The position numbers and the translations under genes are program-made. From DASPHG01 sp963748315 (lineage in GTDB: Bacteria > Actinomycetota > Thermoleophilia > Solirubrobacterales > Thermoleophilaceae), in assembly GCA_963748315.1 (NCBI GenBank), contig CAVVIK010000003.1, positions 1 through 64,000 of the forward strand: a stretch of DNA of 64,000 nt. The letters run 5' to 3'. The notes below the pieces were generated by a model. That model had not been told where the DNA came from and did no database searches. It was given only the letters and a program-made list of their open reading frames with translations. Numbering within the stretch: the stretch's first letter is position 1; each line of letters opens with the position of its first letter. Of this stretch, positions 9,531 to 19,135 are shown piece by piece.

Positions 9531-10871
9531 TCAGCGCCGCGCGCGCGCGCCGCCGCGATGAACGCCCGGATCCCCGGACGCTGGCCGTACAGCAGCACGC
9601 CGGCCGCGTACATCCGGGTCGCGACCATCGCCACGACCACGATCGCCGCCACGAGCAGCCCGATCGACAGCGCGACCTGCCACGGCTGGACGGCGCCGAC
9701 CATCAGCCGGGCGAGCATCACGAACGGGCTGAACGGCGGCAGGAACGACGCGATCGCGATCCACGTCCCGCCGCCGCCGCCGAGCGCCACGATCGCGGAC
9801 AGGTAGCCGGCGATCGGCGACGAGGCTAGCGGCAGCGACAGGGTCTGCAGGTCATCCGGGCCGGCTGACGAACGAGCCCATCGACGCATAGATCAGCGCG
9901 AACAGCGTGAACCCGAGCAGGAAGAAGACGCCGTACCCGAGCGAGCAGCCCAGGGTCAGGCCGACCGGCGGCGCGCCCGTCGGCCCAGCCCGGCCCGAGG
10001 ACCGCCTCGGCGATCCGGTCCTGGAACGCGAGGAGGACGAGCGCCGGCACGGCGATCGCGACGTACTGGGTCAGCCCGGCGGCGCCGATCCCGACCACCT
10101 TGCCGGTCAGCATCTGGCGCGGCGACGCGGCGCTGATCATCAGCTCCATGACCCGGCTGCTCTTCTCGGCCGCGACGCCCGTCGCGACCCACATCCCGTA
10201 GATGACGACCGTGATGAACAGCAGGATGACGAACACGATGCCGAGGAAGGCGCGGCTGGCGACGCCTGCCGGCGTCGAGCGCACGTCCGCCCTCGGTCGG
10301 CGACGTTGGCGACTCGATCCTGAACTCGGCGGCTGGAACGCGCCGAGCTGGGAGTCCTCGGGCAGGGCCGACGTCCAGTCGACGATCGCCGAGGCCCAGG
10401 GCCGCGAACCCGACGAGCTGGGCTGCGGACGCTGTCGGCCGGCCCGTTCGTCGCGATAGACGACGTCGATCTGGCCGTCTGGGCAGTCGCTCGACGATCA
10501 TGACCCCGCCGATCGTCGCCGCTCGCGACAGCGTCGCGGCGGCCGACTCGGCGTCGGTCGCGCGCTCGACGATCGAACGGCTGCTTCCAGGTCGCCGGCG
10601 TCCACGCCCTGGGGCACGATGTTGAGCAGGCTGTCCGCGACACGGCGATGGCCCGCGGCGCCAGGTCTTCGTCGTCGGTCGACGACCGCGATGCGGGTGA
10701 CCGTCTGACGGTCCAGGTAGCGGATCCCGATCGGGGCGAGCGCGACGACCAGCGCGAGCCCCATCAGGATGATCGTCGAGACGCGAAGAACAGCGGGCTG
10801 CGGACCCGGTCGCGGTACTCGCGGCGGGCGACGATCCCGGCGTTCGGCAGGAGCGGGTCGCGGCGCGCCAT
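9531..10871 (-). CDS. ABC-2 type exporter permease (NatB/YhaP-like), frameshifted
   Basis: ATG 10869-10871 gives MARRDPLLPNAGIVARREYRDRVRSPLFFAS, then a first helix TIILMGLALVVALAPIGIRYLD. A large extracytoplasmic region follows (GVDAGDLEAAVRS), then FLGIVFVILLFITVVIYGMWVATGVAAEKSSRVMELMISAASPRQMLTGKVVGIGAAGLTQYVAIAVPALVLL and the final helices VALSIGLLVAAIVVVAMVATRMYAAGVLLYGQRPGIR. The EKSSRVMEL...SP-Q---GK signature is typical of COG1668 Na+/drug efflux permeases. The start overlaps the ATPase stop by one base (TGATG). Multiple indels split the frame. Confidence 0.75.
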
Positions 10872-11841
10872 CAGGCGATGTCCCCGACGGGTGCGCTGGC
10901 GCCACGCGGACGCCAGCGTGGTGTCGTCGTCGGCCGGGCGCCCGACATGCTCGATGAACATCGCCTCGAGGCTCGGCTCGGCGAGCTCGAAGTGGCTCAC
11001 GGGCGCGCCCCGCGCCACGAGCCGCGGCCAGGACCGCGCGCGGTTCGCGCCGGGCAGCAGCTCGAGCTCGGCGGCCCGGCGTCGGGCCGGACGGCCGCGA
11101 CGCCGGGCGAGCTCGGCCAGCCAGGCCGGCGCCGGACTCGCCGTCGACGCCGAGGCGGACCGTCCGGCGCGCCGCTGGCCCGCTTGAGGTCGCGCGAGCG
11201 GCCGCCCGCCACGAGCCGCCCGCGGTCGACGATCGCCACCGATTCGCACAGGGCCTCGGCCGCTTCCATCTGGTGGGTCGAGAAGATGAGCGTCCGGCCC
11301 GCGGTCGCGCAGCTCGATGAACGCCTCGCGCAGCAGGACGAGGTTGACCGGATCGAGCCCGGTGAAGGGCTCGTCCATCAGCAGCACCTCGGGGCCGTGC
11401 AGGACCGCGGCGATGAACTGGACCTTCTGCTGGTTGCCCTTCGACAGCTCCTCGGCCCGCCGGTCGGCGTAGTCCGGGATGCGGAAGCGCGTCGAGCCAG
11501 GCGAGCGCCTCGCGGCGCGCCCGGTCGGGCGGGTCGCCGTACAGCGAACCGAAGTAGACGAGCTGGTCGAGGACGCCCATCCGTGGATACAGGCCGCGCT
11601 CCTCCGGCAGGTAGCCCCACGTCCGCCGCGGCAGCGTCCGCCGTCTGGCGGCCGTCCCAGCGGATCTCGCCGGCGTCGGCGTGCGAGGATCCCGAGGCAG
11701 ATCCGCATCGTGGTCGTCTTGCCCGCGCCGTTGGCGCCGAGGAATCCGAAGACCTCGCCGCGGCCGACCTCGAAGGCCAGCCCGTCGAGGGCGACGGTCG
11801 TCGCCGAAACGCTTCGTGACGTGATCGATCTCGAGGCTCAC
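10871..11841 (-). CDS. ABC transporter ATP-binding protein (NatA/YhaQ-like), frameshifted
   Basis: GTG 11839-11841 gives SLEIDHVTKRFGDD. The Walker A region FLGANGAGKTTTMRICLGIL is split by indels. WGYLPEERGLYPRMGVLDQLVYFGSLYG is the Q-loop region. The ABC signature is RAEELSKGNQQKVQFIAAVLHGPEVLLMDEPFTGLDPVNL, including Walker B, and the H-loop is STHQMEAAEALCESVAIVDRGRLVAGG. The E--LSKGNQQK variant and the C-terminal ELLPGANR/SHFELAEPSLEAMFIEHVGR domain match COG4152 ATPases of Na+ or drug exporters. It energises the adjoining permease, with which it overlaps by one base. Confidence 0.8.
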
Positions 11842-11924
11842 AAGGCGAGCATGCCGCGGAACCCGAGATGCGCCGTGAGCCGATGGTCCCGGTCGGCCGC
11901 GGTGACGGCACGGCGCAGCGGCGG

Positions 11925-14521
11925 TCACGCGACCCAGGCGCGTCCCGTCGTGGTCCGGACGAGCTCGGCGAGGAGGGCCGGGGCAAGGGCGATGGCGGCG
12001 ACGAGGGCCCACTCGGAGCCATCGAGCGGCGTCGCCCGGAAGGCCTCGGCGAGCGCCGGCACATACGGGATGAGGGCCTGGATGACGACGACGAGCAGGC
12101 CCACGACCAGCAGGAAGCGGTTAAGCGGCAGGCGATGGAAGGGCTCCGCAGGCTGCGGTTCGCGTACGCCCGGACGCGCTTGGGCAGCGACGAGCGTCGT
12201 GAACGCCAGCCAGCGGCCGTGCTCGAAGCCGGCGCCGCTGGCCGATCATGACGCCACAAGCGCCGCGACCGCACTGAAGCCGCCCGCGACGCGCGATCCG
12301 CGCCAGGAGGCCACTGCGTCAGCAGGGGCCGGCCGGCGTGGCCGCGGTGGCCGGGTCATGAGGTCCGGCTCGGGCGGCTCGCGCTCGAACGCGACCGACG
12401 TCGACGAGGTCGATGAACAGCTCCAGCCACAGGATCTGGATCGGCAGGAGGGCCTGGCTGAACGCCGGAGATCGTCGCGATGAGGATGAAGCCGAGCAAG
12501 CGCGACGTGGGTCGAGAAGAGGAAGACGAGGCCCTTCTGGACGTTGTCGACGATCCGCCGACCCTCCGCCAGGCCGTACATCAGCGTCGCGAACGAGTCG
12601 TCACCGAGGACGAGGTCGGAGGCCTCCTTGGCGACCGCGGTGCCGCTGCCCATCGCGACCGCGACATCGGCGCCGTGGAGCGCCGGTGCGTCATTGACGC
12701 CGTCGCCCGTGACCGCGACGAGCCGACCCGCCGCCGGGCGGCGTCGACGAGCCGCACGCTTCTGGTCGGGCGTGGACCGCGCCACGACCGCGCAGAGTCG
12801 CCGGCAGCTCGCGCGCCAGCCGCTCGTCGTCCCACGCGCGCCAGCTCCGTCGCCGGTGCACGATCCGCTGGTCGTCGAGGCCCGCCTGCGCGGCGATGGC
12901 CGCCGCCGTCGCGTGGATGGTCGCCGGTGACGACGACGACCTGGATCCCGGCGCCGCGCGCCGTCGCCATGCGCCTCGCGGATCCCCGCGCCGGATCGGG
13001 TCCGCGAAGCCGAGCGAGCGCCCGCATGCGCCCACGGCCCGTCGTCGATCCGGCCGGCGAGCGCCGACGACGCCGCTCGCCCGCGGCGGCGCGGCTCCTC
13101 GACGACGGCTCGTGCCACGCGTCGGGTCGCCAGCGCTCGCGCCGGCCGGCGAGCATGGGCAGCACCGCCTCGGGCGCCCCGAGCGCCAGCTCCTCCACGC
13201 GGCCGTCGCGACGGCTGCGCGTGCCGAGTACGGCCGGTCATCCGTCGGACGGCTCGCGCTCGACGAGGTCGCCGGGATCGAGGGCACGCGTCGCCGCCGG
13301 CCGCCTCGACGGCGCGTCGCGCAGCGCCCGCGTGAACGAGCCCGGCGGCCGACCCGCGCTCGCCCAGCCCAGGCGTCGTCTTCGGCGCGAAGCGCCTCCG
13401 CGCAGCACGCGCGAGCCGGCTCGTCGGGCTCGGTCGACCGGCGCCGTCCGGTGTCGCGACGGAGGCGACGACCAGCCGGTTCTGCGGTCAGCGTCCGGTC
13501 TTGTCGGTGATGATCAGGTCGACCGCGCCGAGCGTCTCCTCGGCGTTGAGCCGACGGACGAGCACGCCGCGGCGCAGCAGCCGGTAGGCGCCGAGGCCGA
13601 GGATCGACCGCGAGCAGGACCGGCGGCTCCTCGGGGATGGCGGCGATCGCGGCCGAGATGCCCGCCAGCAGGTTCTCGCCGAGCGGGTTCCCGCGCAGCG
13701 AAACCGAGCCCGATGGTGATCGCGATGAGCCCGACCGCGACGACGAGCAGGATGCGCACGAGCCGATCGAGCTCGCGCTGCAGCGGCGAGCGGCGCCGCT
13801 CCGCGCGTCGCCAGGCTCGCCCGCGATCCGGCCGAACTCGGTCGCCGGGCCGGTGGCCACGACGACGCCCTTCGCCGCGCCCGCCGACGACGCTCGTACC
13901 CGAATACGCGATCGAATGCGGCGGTCGAGCGGGGGCGCCGCGTTGACGTCCGGCTCGACACTCCCCGCCTCCGGGAGCGGACTCGCCGGTCAGGATGCTG
14001 CGGTCGAGGAGGAGGCGCTCCGGACGCGGATGAGGCGGAGGTCCGCCGGCACGACGTCGCCGACCTGGAGGAGGACGACGTCGCCGGGGACCAGGCGCCG
14101 CCGCGGGCGATCTCGACGACGCGCCCGTCGCGACGGACACGGGCGGCCGGCGCGCGAGGCGTCGCGAAGCGCCTCGAGGGCGCGCTCACCGCGGTACTCG
14201 GTGACGACGTCGGCGCCGACGATCGGGACGAGGCCGAGCCAGGATCGAGCAGCCCGTCGCGGACCTCACCGAGGAGGATGGCCAGGACGCCCGGCGACGA
14301 CGAGCAGCGAGCACGAAGGGCTCGGTGACCGCATCGAAGACCATCGCGAGCACGGGCTCGCGCTTGAAGGCCTCGAGCTCGTTCGGACCGGCGTCGGCGG
14401 CGCGGCGGCCGGCCTCGGACCCGGACAGGCCGATCGCCGGGTCGACGAGCAGGGATCGGGCGACGTCGTCGTATGGGTGTGCGAACGGGGCTCGCAGCGG
14501 ATCGCGACCGTCCTCATCCAT
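11925..14521 (-). CDS. P-type cation-transporting ATPase (type II-like), heavily frameshifted
   Basis: ATG 14519-14521 starts MDEDGRDPLRAPFAHPYDDVARSLLVDPAIGLSGSEAGRRAADAGPNEL, a cation ATPase N-domain. The actuator region reads RDGRVVEIARG then LVPGDVVLLQVGDVVPADLRL. The phosphorylation site DKTGTLT is split between two frames near 13500. The hinge is AVTGDGVNDAPALHGADVAVAMGSGTAVAKEASDLVLGDDSFATL, followed by EGRRIVDNVQKGLVFLFSTHVA. The C-terminal helices resemble Cation_ATPase_C (HRLPLNRFLL). Near 865 residues it is full length. It probably exports Ca2+ or another divalent cation; no HMA domain or CPC motif is seen, so heavy-metal types are unlikely. Confidence 0.78.
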
Positions 14522-14555
14522 CCGATGCCATCTTCTCGCAAACGGGTACGATCGA

Positions 14556-14963
14556 GTGGATGCACACCCATCGACGCCCGCCGACCAGGTCACGCCGACG
14601 CGATCCACGCCGACCGGGCGCCGGACGGCTCTCGATCGAGTGGCCCGACGGCCACGCGACGGGCTACGACCTCACGCGCTGCGCTGGCTGTGCCCGTGCG
14701 CCTACTGCCGCGGCGAGGCCGGGATGCCGGGCTGGCTCGACAGCGCACCCGACGCTCACCGCCGAGCAGACCCGGCTGGTCGACGTCCGCTGGTCGGCGA
14801 CTACGCGATCGCCCCGGCCTGGGGCGACGGCCACCACACCGGCTACTACACCTTCACCCTGCTGCGCGAGCGCTGCCCGTGCGCCGAGTGCCGGCCGCGC
14901 CGCGGCCGGCGAGCGCGCCAGCCGCGGTCACGACACGCCGACCGCCACGAGGAGCACGCATGA
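14556..14963 (+). CDS. DUF971 domain protein (gamma-butyrobetaine hydroxylase N-domain-like)
   Basis: GTG 14556 gives VDAHPSTPADQVTPT. After frame correction the chain is GRLSIEWPDGHATGYDLTALRWLCPCAYCRGEAGMPGWLDS, LTAEQTRLVDVRLVGDYAIAPAWGDGHHTGYYTFTLLRERCPCAEC. W-DGH, the LR-LCPCA-C cluster and GDGH-TG-Y-F--LR---C are hallmarks of DUF971, a small fold linked to Fe-S/MRP-type proteins and to 2-oxoglutarate hydroxylases. Four Cys and two His could bind metal. The stop overlaps the next ATG as ATGA. Function is not established; only the family call is firm. Confidence 0.72.
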   Translation: MDAHPSTPADQVTPTRSTPTGRRTALDRVARRPRDGLRPHALRWLCPCAYCRGEAGMPGWLDSAPDAHRRADPAGRRPLVGDYAIAPAWGDGHHTGYYTFTLLRERCPCAECRPRRGRRARQPRSRHADRHEEHA

Positions 14964-15321
14964 TCGTCGTCACGACCCCGTTCCTCGCCGGCCACCGCAT
15001 CGTCGAGACCAAGGGCATGGTGTTCGGGCTCGTCGTCCGCAGCCGCGGGCTCGGCGGCAACCTCATGGCCGAGCTCCGCTCGCTCGGCGGCGGCGAGATC
15101 CACGAGTACACGAGCCTGCTCGAGGACACCCGCCGCCAGGCGCTCGACCGGCTCGTCAAGAACGCCACGCTGCTCGGGCGCGAACGCGATCATCTCGATG
15201 CGCTTCGACAGCTCCGAGCTGTCGGGGACGATGAGCGAGATCGTGGCCTACGGCACGGCGGTCGTCGTCGAGCCGGACGGCGGCGCGTCGCGCGCCCCGG
15301 CCGGCACGTCCAGTCGAATGA
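14960..15321 (+). CDS. YbjQ-family protein (UPF0145), one frameshift
   Basis: MIVVTTPFLAGHRIVETKGMVFGLVVRSRGLGGNLMAELRSLGGGEIHEYTSLLEDTRRQALDRLVKNATLLG continues, after an indel near 15180, as AIISMRFDSSELSGTMSEIVAYGTAVVVEPD. This is a complete YbjQ/DUF74 domain (family normally 100-110 residues), including the SRGLGGN and G-NAII-MRFDSSE segments. YbjQ proteins form pentameric rings of unknown biochemical role, so no function is assigned. It overlaps the DUF971 gene by four bases and probably overlaps the next gene's ATG in the same way, so the three are co-translated. Confidence 0.82.
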
Positions 15322-15686
15322 GCGTCGGACTGAGCCTCGCCGCGGTCTGTCGTCATCGTCAGCGGGCTGGCGGTCCTCGCTGCTCGGGCTCTGGCTCATC
15401 GCCGCCCGGCGGCTCGGCGGACGGTCGTCGGGATCTGGACCGTGCTCTGGTCGGCGCTGGCGCTGGTCGTCGGCGCCGCTGATCGAGCGGATGCGCTACC
15501 GCTCCGATGCGATCGGACCGCTCCGGGCCCCGACCGGCCCGGCGGCGGCGAGCCGCCCGGCGACGCCGCTCGAGCCGCGGTTCCGGCGGACCGACGAGGT
15601 CTTCATGGACCCGACGACCGGCCACCGGATGCGCGTCTGGCATCGATCCCGCGACCGGCGAGCGGCGGTACGTCGCCGAGCGCTGA
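15318..15686 (+). CDS. Small membrane protein with two helices, frameshifted
   Basis: ATG 15318 gives MSVGLSLAAV, then VIVSGLAVL and ALGLWLIAARRLGGRTVVGIWTVLWSALALVVGA, two likely membrane helices. A cytoplasmic tail follows: LIERMRYRSDAIGPLRAPTGPAAASRP, TPLEPRFRRTDEVFMDPTTGHRMRVWHDPATGERRYVAER. The tail motif FMDPTTG-RMRVW-DP-TGERRYV is well formed and looks conserved, but I do not recognise the family. About 120 residues. It is the third gene of the DUF971 - YbjQ unit. Two or three indels break the frame. Confidence 0.55.
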
Positions 15687-15791
15687 GGGCCTCGACCGGG
15701 CGACCTGCGGTGCGTATCCTCGCCGGCCGGGGTACGCGTCCGTCATCGGCCGGCCACGTCATCGACCCTCAGGAGCGCTCGACCGCAGCCG

Positions 15792-17991
15792 ATGGCCGCG
15801 ATCCGTCCAGGGGTACCGCGACCGGTCCCGCCGCGTCCGGCCGTCGCCGCCGCGCGCCCGGCGTACGGCCCGCGACCCAGGCCGACCTTCCCGTACCTCA
15901 ACCGCGAGCTGTCGTGGCTCGAGTTCAACGCGCGCGTCCTGCACGAGGCCCGCGACGAGCGCAACCCGCTGCTCGAGCGGGTCAAGTTCCTGGCGATCTT
16001 CGCCGGCAACCTCGACGAGTTCTTCCAGGTCCGCGTCGCCGGCCTGCGCCAGCAGGTCGAGGCCGGCAAGGTCGCCCGCTCGCCCGACGGCCGGACCGCC
16101 GACGAGCAGCTCGCCGCCGCCGCGAGCCCGCGTCCTCGAGCTCGTCGCCGAGCATCGGCGATCTTCGTCGACGTCCGGCGGACGCTCGCCGCCGAGGGCA
16201 TCGAGCTCGTCGACTACGCCGCGATCCCCGAGCACCACGAGGCCCTCCGCCAGCGCTTCCTCGACGAGATCTTCCCGGTCCTGACGCCGCTCGCGGTCGA
16301 TCCCGGGCACCCGTTCCCGTACATCTCGACGCTCAGCCTGTCGATCGCGGTCGGCCTGCGCGATCCGGAGACCGGCGAGCGCGGCTTCGCCCGGGTCAAG
16401 GTGCCCGCAGATCCTGCCGCGCCTGATCGAGGTCGAGCCGTCCCGCTTCGTCCTGCATCGACCAGGTCATCGAGGCCAACCTCGACGCGCTGTTCTCCGG
16501 CATGGAGGTCCTCGAGCACCACCTCTTCCGGGTCACCCGCAACGCCGACTTCGACGATCGAGGAGGACGAGGCCGACGACCTCCTCCTCGCGATCGAGGA
16601 GGAGCTCCGCCGGCGCCGGTTCGGCGAGGCGGTCCGGCTCGAGGTCGAGCGGTCGATGCCGGCCGGCGACGCGGACCCTGCTGCTGCGCGGGCTCGGCCT
16701 CGAGCCGAGGACGACTGCTACGAGGTCAGCGGGATGCTCGACCTGACCGGGCTGTGGGCGATCGCCGACCTCGACCGGCCCGACCTCAAGCTCCCGCCGT
16801 GGACGCCGGTCACGCCGCCACGCCTGATCCCGCCCGACGAGGACGAGCCCGCCGACGTGTTCGCCGCGATCCGCGCCGGCGACATCCTGGTCCACCACCC
16901 GTACGAGTCGTTCGCGGCGTCGGTCGAGCGGTTCATCACCCAGGCCGCCGACGACCCGGACGTCCTGACGATCAAGCTGACGCTCTACCGGACGTCGGGC
17001 GACTCGCCGATCGTCCAGTCGCTCATCCGGGCCGCCGAGCGCGGCAAGCAGGTCGTCGTCCTGGTCGAGATCAAGGCCCGCTTCGACGAGGAGGCGAACA
17101 TCGTCTGGGCGCGCAAGCTCGAGCGGGCCGGCGCCCACGTCGTCTACGGCCTGGTCGGGCTCAAGACCCACTCGAAGATGGCGCTCGTCGTCCGCCGCGA
17201 GGGATCCGGGCTGCGCCGCTACGTCCACATCGGGACCGGCAACTACAACCCCAAGACCGCCCGCCTGTACACCGACCTCGGGCTGCTGACCTGCCGCCCC
17301 GAGATCGGCGCCGACGTCACCGACCTGTTCAACGTCCTGACCGGGCTGTCGCGCCAGCGGACGTTCCGGCGGCTGCTCGTCGCGCCGCACAGCCTGCGCA
17401 GCGCGGTTCCTCGAGCTCGTCGATCGCGAGATCGGCGCACGCGCCGGCCGGGCGCGCCGGCGCGGATCGTGCTCAAGATCAACGCGATCGTCGACGTCGC
17501 CGTCATCGAGGCGCTCTACCGCGCGTCGAGGCCGGCGTCGACATCGATCTCATCGTCCGCGGCGTCTGCTCGCTCCAGCCCGGGCGTGCCCGGCGTCTCG
17601 GAGCGGATCCGCGTCCGCTCGATCGTCGGCGAGTTCCTCGAGCACTCGCGGATCTGGGGCTTCGAGAACGGCGGCGACGCGCGAGTGGTACATCGGCTCG
17701 GCGGACCTGATGGACCGCAACCTCGACCGGCGCGTCGAGGCGTCGTGCCGGTCGAGGACCACGAGCGCAGGCGCGCCTGGCGGAGATCATCGAGTGCATG
17801 CTCGCCGACGACCGGCGCTCGTGGCAGCTCCAGCCGGATGCGTCCTGGGTCCGGACCGAGGAGATCAAGGGACGGCCGGGGACGATCGACACGTTCGAGA
17901 TGCTCAAGGAGGACGCCCTCGCGCAGGGCAGGTCGCTCGCGCGCCGCACCGGCCCGGCGCCGGCGCCGGCTCGCTGGACCCGCGGGCATGA
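15792..17991 (+). CDS. ppk: Polyphosphate kinase 1
   Basis: Ppk1 reversibly transfers the gamma-phosphate of ATP to polyphosphate at the membrane periphery. The N-terminal domain is PTFPYLNRELSWLEFNARVLHEARDERNPLLERVKFLAIFAGNLDEFFQVRVAGL. The body contains HHPYESFAASVERFITQAADDPDVLTIKLTLYRTSGDSPIVQSLIRAAERGKQVVVLVEIKARFDEEANI. The autophosphorylated His is in GLKTHSKMALVVRREG, followed by HIGTGNYNPKTARLYTDLG, and the second His is in GEFLEHSRIWGFENGG. About 730 residues is full length. Indels fall near 16125, 16410, 16550, 16675, 17405 and 17525. The stop overlaps the CYTH start as ATGA. Confidence 0.9.
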
Positions 17992-18349
17992 CCGACACCG
18001 TCGAGCCGTGGCCGCGCCACCTCCCGTCGAGGTCGAGCTGAAGTATCGCGTGTCGTCGACCTGGCCGCCGCGGAGCGGTACCTGGCGGCCGACGGATCGG
18101 CGCGTTCGAGCGGCACGACGGCGGCCGCGCGCGTCGCAGTTCGAGGACCGCTACGTCGACACCGCCGACGGCGCCATGGCCCGGGCCGGCTTCGCGGTCC
18201 GGCTCCGCCAGACGAGGAAGGGCACGACGTGTCACGGTCAAGTCGCTCGCCCAGACCGACGGACGCGGGCGGGCGATGCGTCGCGAGGAGCTCGAAGGTC
18301 CGGCCGACCCCAAGGGCGGACCCGGCGAGTGGCCGACCAGCGCGGCTCG
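17988..18349 (+). CDS. CYTH-domain protein, truncated by the read junction
   Basis: MTDTVEPVAAPPPVEVELKYRVVDLAAAERYLAADRIGAFE, FEDRYVDTADGAMARAGFAVRLRQTRKGTTVTVKSLAQTDGRGRAMRREELEGP is the N-terminal part of a CYTH (triphosphate tunnel) domain, with the EXEXK-type signature VEVELKYRV and the basic RLR and TVKS strands. CYTH proteins hydrolyse triphosphate or act in polyphosphate metabolism, often fused to CHAD, which fits its ATGA coupling to ppk. The reading is cut at 18350 by the adapter junction, so the rest of the protein is absent from this contig. Two indels are visible. Confidence 0.75.
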
Positions 18350-18423
18350 AGCAATACGGCGATCAGCCTCGGCGGCACCTGGTTCAGGTCTTCTCCGTCT
18401 ACTTCGTTCAGTTGCGTCTTGCT
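18350..18423. other. Nanopore adapter-to-adapter junction (chimeric read)
   Basis: AGCAATACG at 18350-18358 matches the start of the Oxford Nanopore adapter bottom strand (end of one molecule). TACTTCGTTCAGTT at 18400-18413 is an exact 14-base match to the adapter top strand, and CGT and TTGCT follow at the right spacing with two substitutions (18400-18423). This is the order expected when two molecules pass the pore in succession and are not split. Gene density of frameshifts and organism type change here, and the genes on both sides are truncated. Sequence to the left should be treated as foreign to the contig. Confidence 0.9.
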
Positions 18424-18814
18424 GACCGATCCGAAGATCATGGACCAGGCCTGGATCGGCAAGCAGGCGAAGTTGCCCGGGCCGCAGCTGCTTTCGCGCG
18501 CCGTCGGCGCGCGTGACCTGACGCTCGGAGCCGGCGGGCTGCAGGCGGCCGTCCGCAACGACGGCTCCGCGCGGCCGTGGCTCGCGGCAGCGGCCGTGTG
18601 CGACGCCGTCGACTTCGGCGCCACCTACACCGCGGGCCGCGGGATACCGCGCAGCGCTCGCACCACCGTGCTCGGGATCGCGGCGGTCGCCGCCGTGCTC
18701 TCGCTGATCGCGGCCGCAGGAACCGGGAAGCGGCGCCACGAAGAGCCGCTCGAGCCGGGTCACGACTTCAACGAGGTCGCCGCCGTCCCGAGCGAGCCTG
18801 TCGGGACCGCCTAG
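18424..18814 (+). CDS. Integral membrane protein, C-terminal part (5' end lost at junction)
   Basis: The open frame reads DPKIMDQAWIGKQAKLPGPQLLSRAVGARDLTLGAGGLQAAVRNDGSARPWLAAAAVCDAVDFGATYTAGRGIPRSARTTVLGIAAVAAVLSLIAAAGTGKRRHEEPLEPGHDF and ends with TAG at 18812-18814. Three membrane helices and the GARDLTLGAG segment resemble the small DUF4267-type integral proteins. The true N-terminus must lie upstream but is replaced by adapter sequence. ATG 18439 is only the first in-frame start. Its stop shares a CTAG with the convergent neighbour. The family call is tentative. Confidence 0.55.
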
Positions 18815-19092
18815 CGCTTCTCGAGGGCGTGAACCTCGAAGATCTCCGGCTCGCCGGAGAACTCGACGCCCGCATCGGCCAGCGCGGGCATCAGGCGCTC
18901 GCCGAAGGCCTCGAACTGCTCGCGTGAGTCCCATATCTCGCTGACGCGTAGGTCGCCACTCTGGCCGAAGCAGACGTGGTAGTCCATGCCGTCGGGCGGG
19001 AACTCCACCCCCGCCTCCTCGAGCTTGCTGGTGGTCGAGTCGTACAGCTCGGCCGTGAGATTCGTCGGGCTGAAGCGGACGACGATGCTCAT
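18811..19092 (-). CDS. Small ABM-like dimeric alpha/beta-barrel protein
   Basis: The complete 93-residue protein MSIVVRFSPTNLTAELYDSTTSKLEEAG, MDYHVCFGQSGDLRVSEIWDSREQFEAFGERLMPALADAGVEFSGEPEIFEVHALEKR has the beta-alpha-beta-beta pattern of the ferredoxin-like antibiotic-biosynthesis-monooxygenase/dimeric-barrel fold (VSEIWDSREQFEAF is characteristic). Catalysis cannot be inferred; many such proteins bind small hydrophobic ligands. AAGGA lies about six bases before ATG 19090-19092. It is followed on the same strand by the GMC oxidoreductase but transcribed from its own upstream gap of about 45 bases. Confidence 0.7.
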   Translation of the reverse strand: MSIVVRFSPTNLTAELYDSTTSKLEEAGVEFPPDGMDYHVCFGQSGDLRVSEIWDSREQFEAFGERLMPALADAGVEFSGEPEIFEVHALEKR

Positions 19093-19135
19093 GGCCAGTC
19101 CTTCCGTCGGGTGTCAGCCGACCCTACCTCGCCCG

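Noticed and set aside
13637..16426. A 929-residue plus-strand open frame
   Set aside because: It is Arg-rich shadow sequence opposite the P-type ATPase, running by chance into the DUF971, YbjQ and ppk genes.
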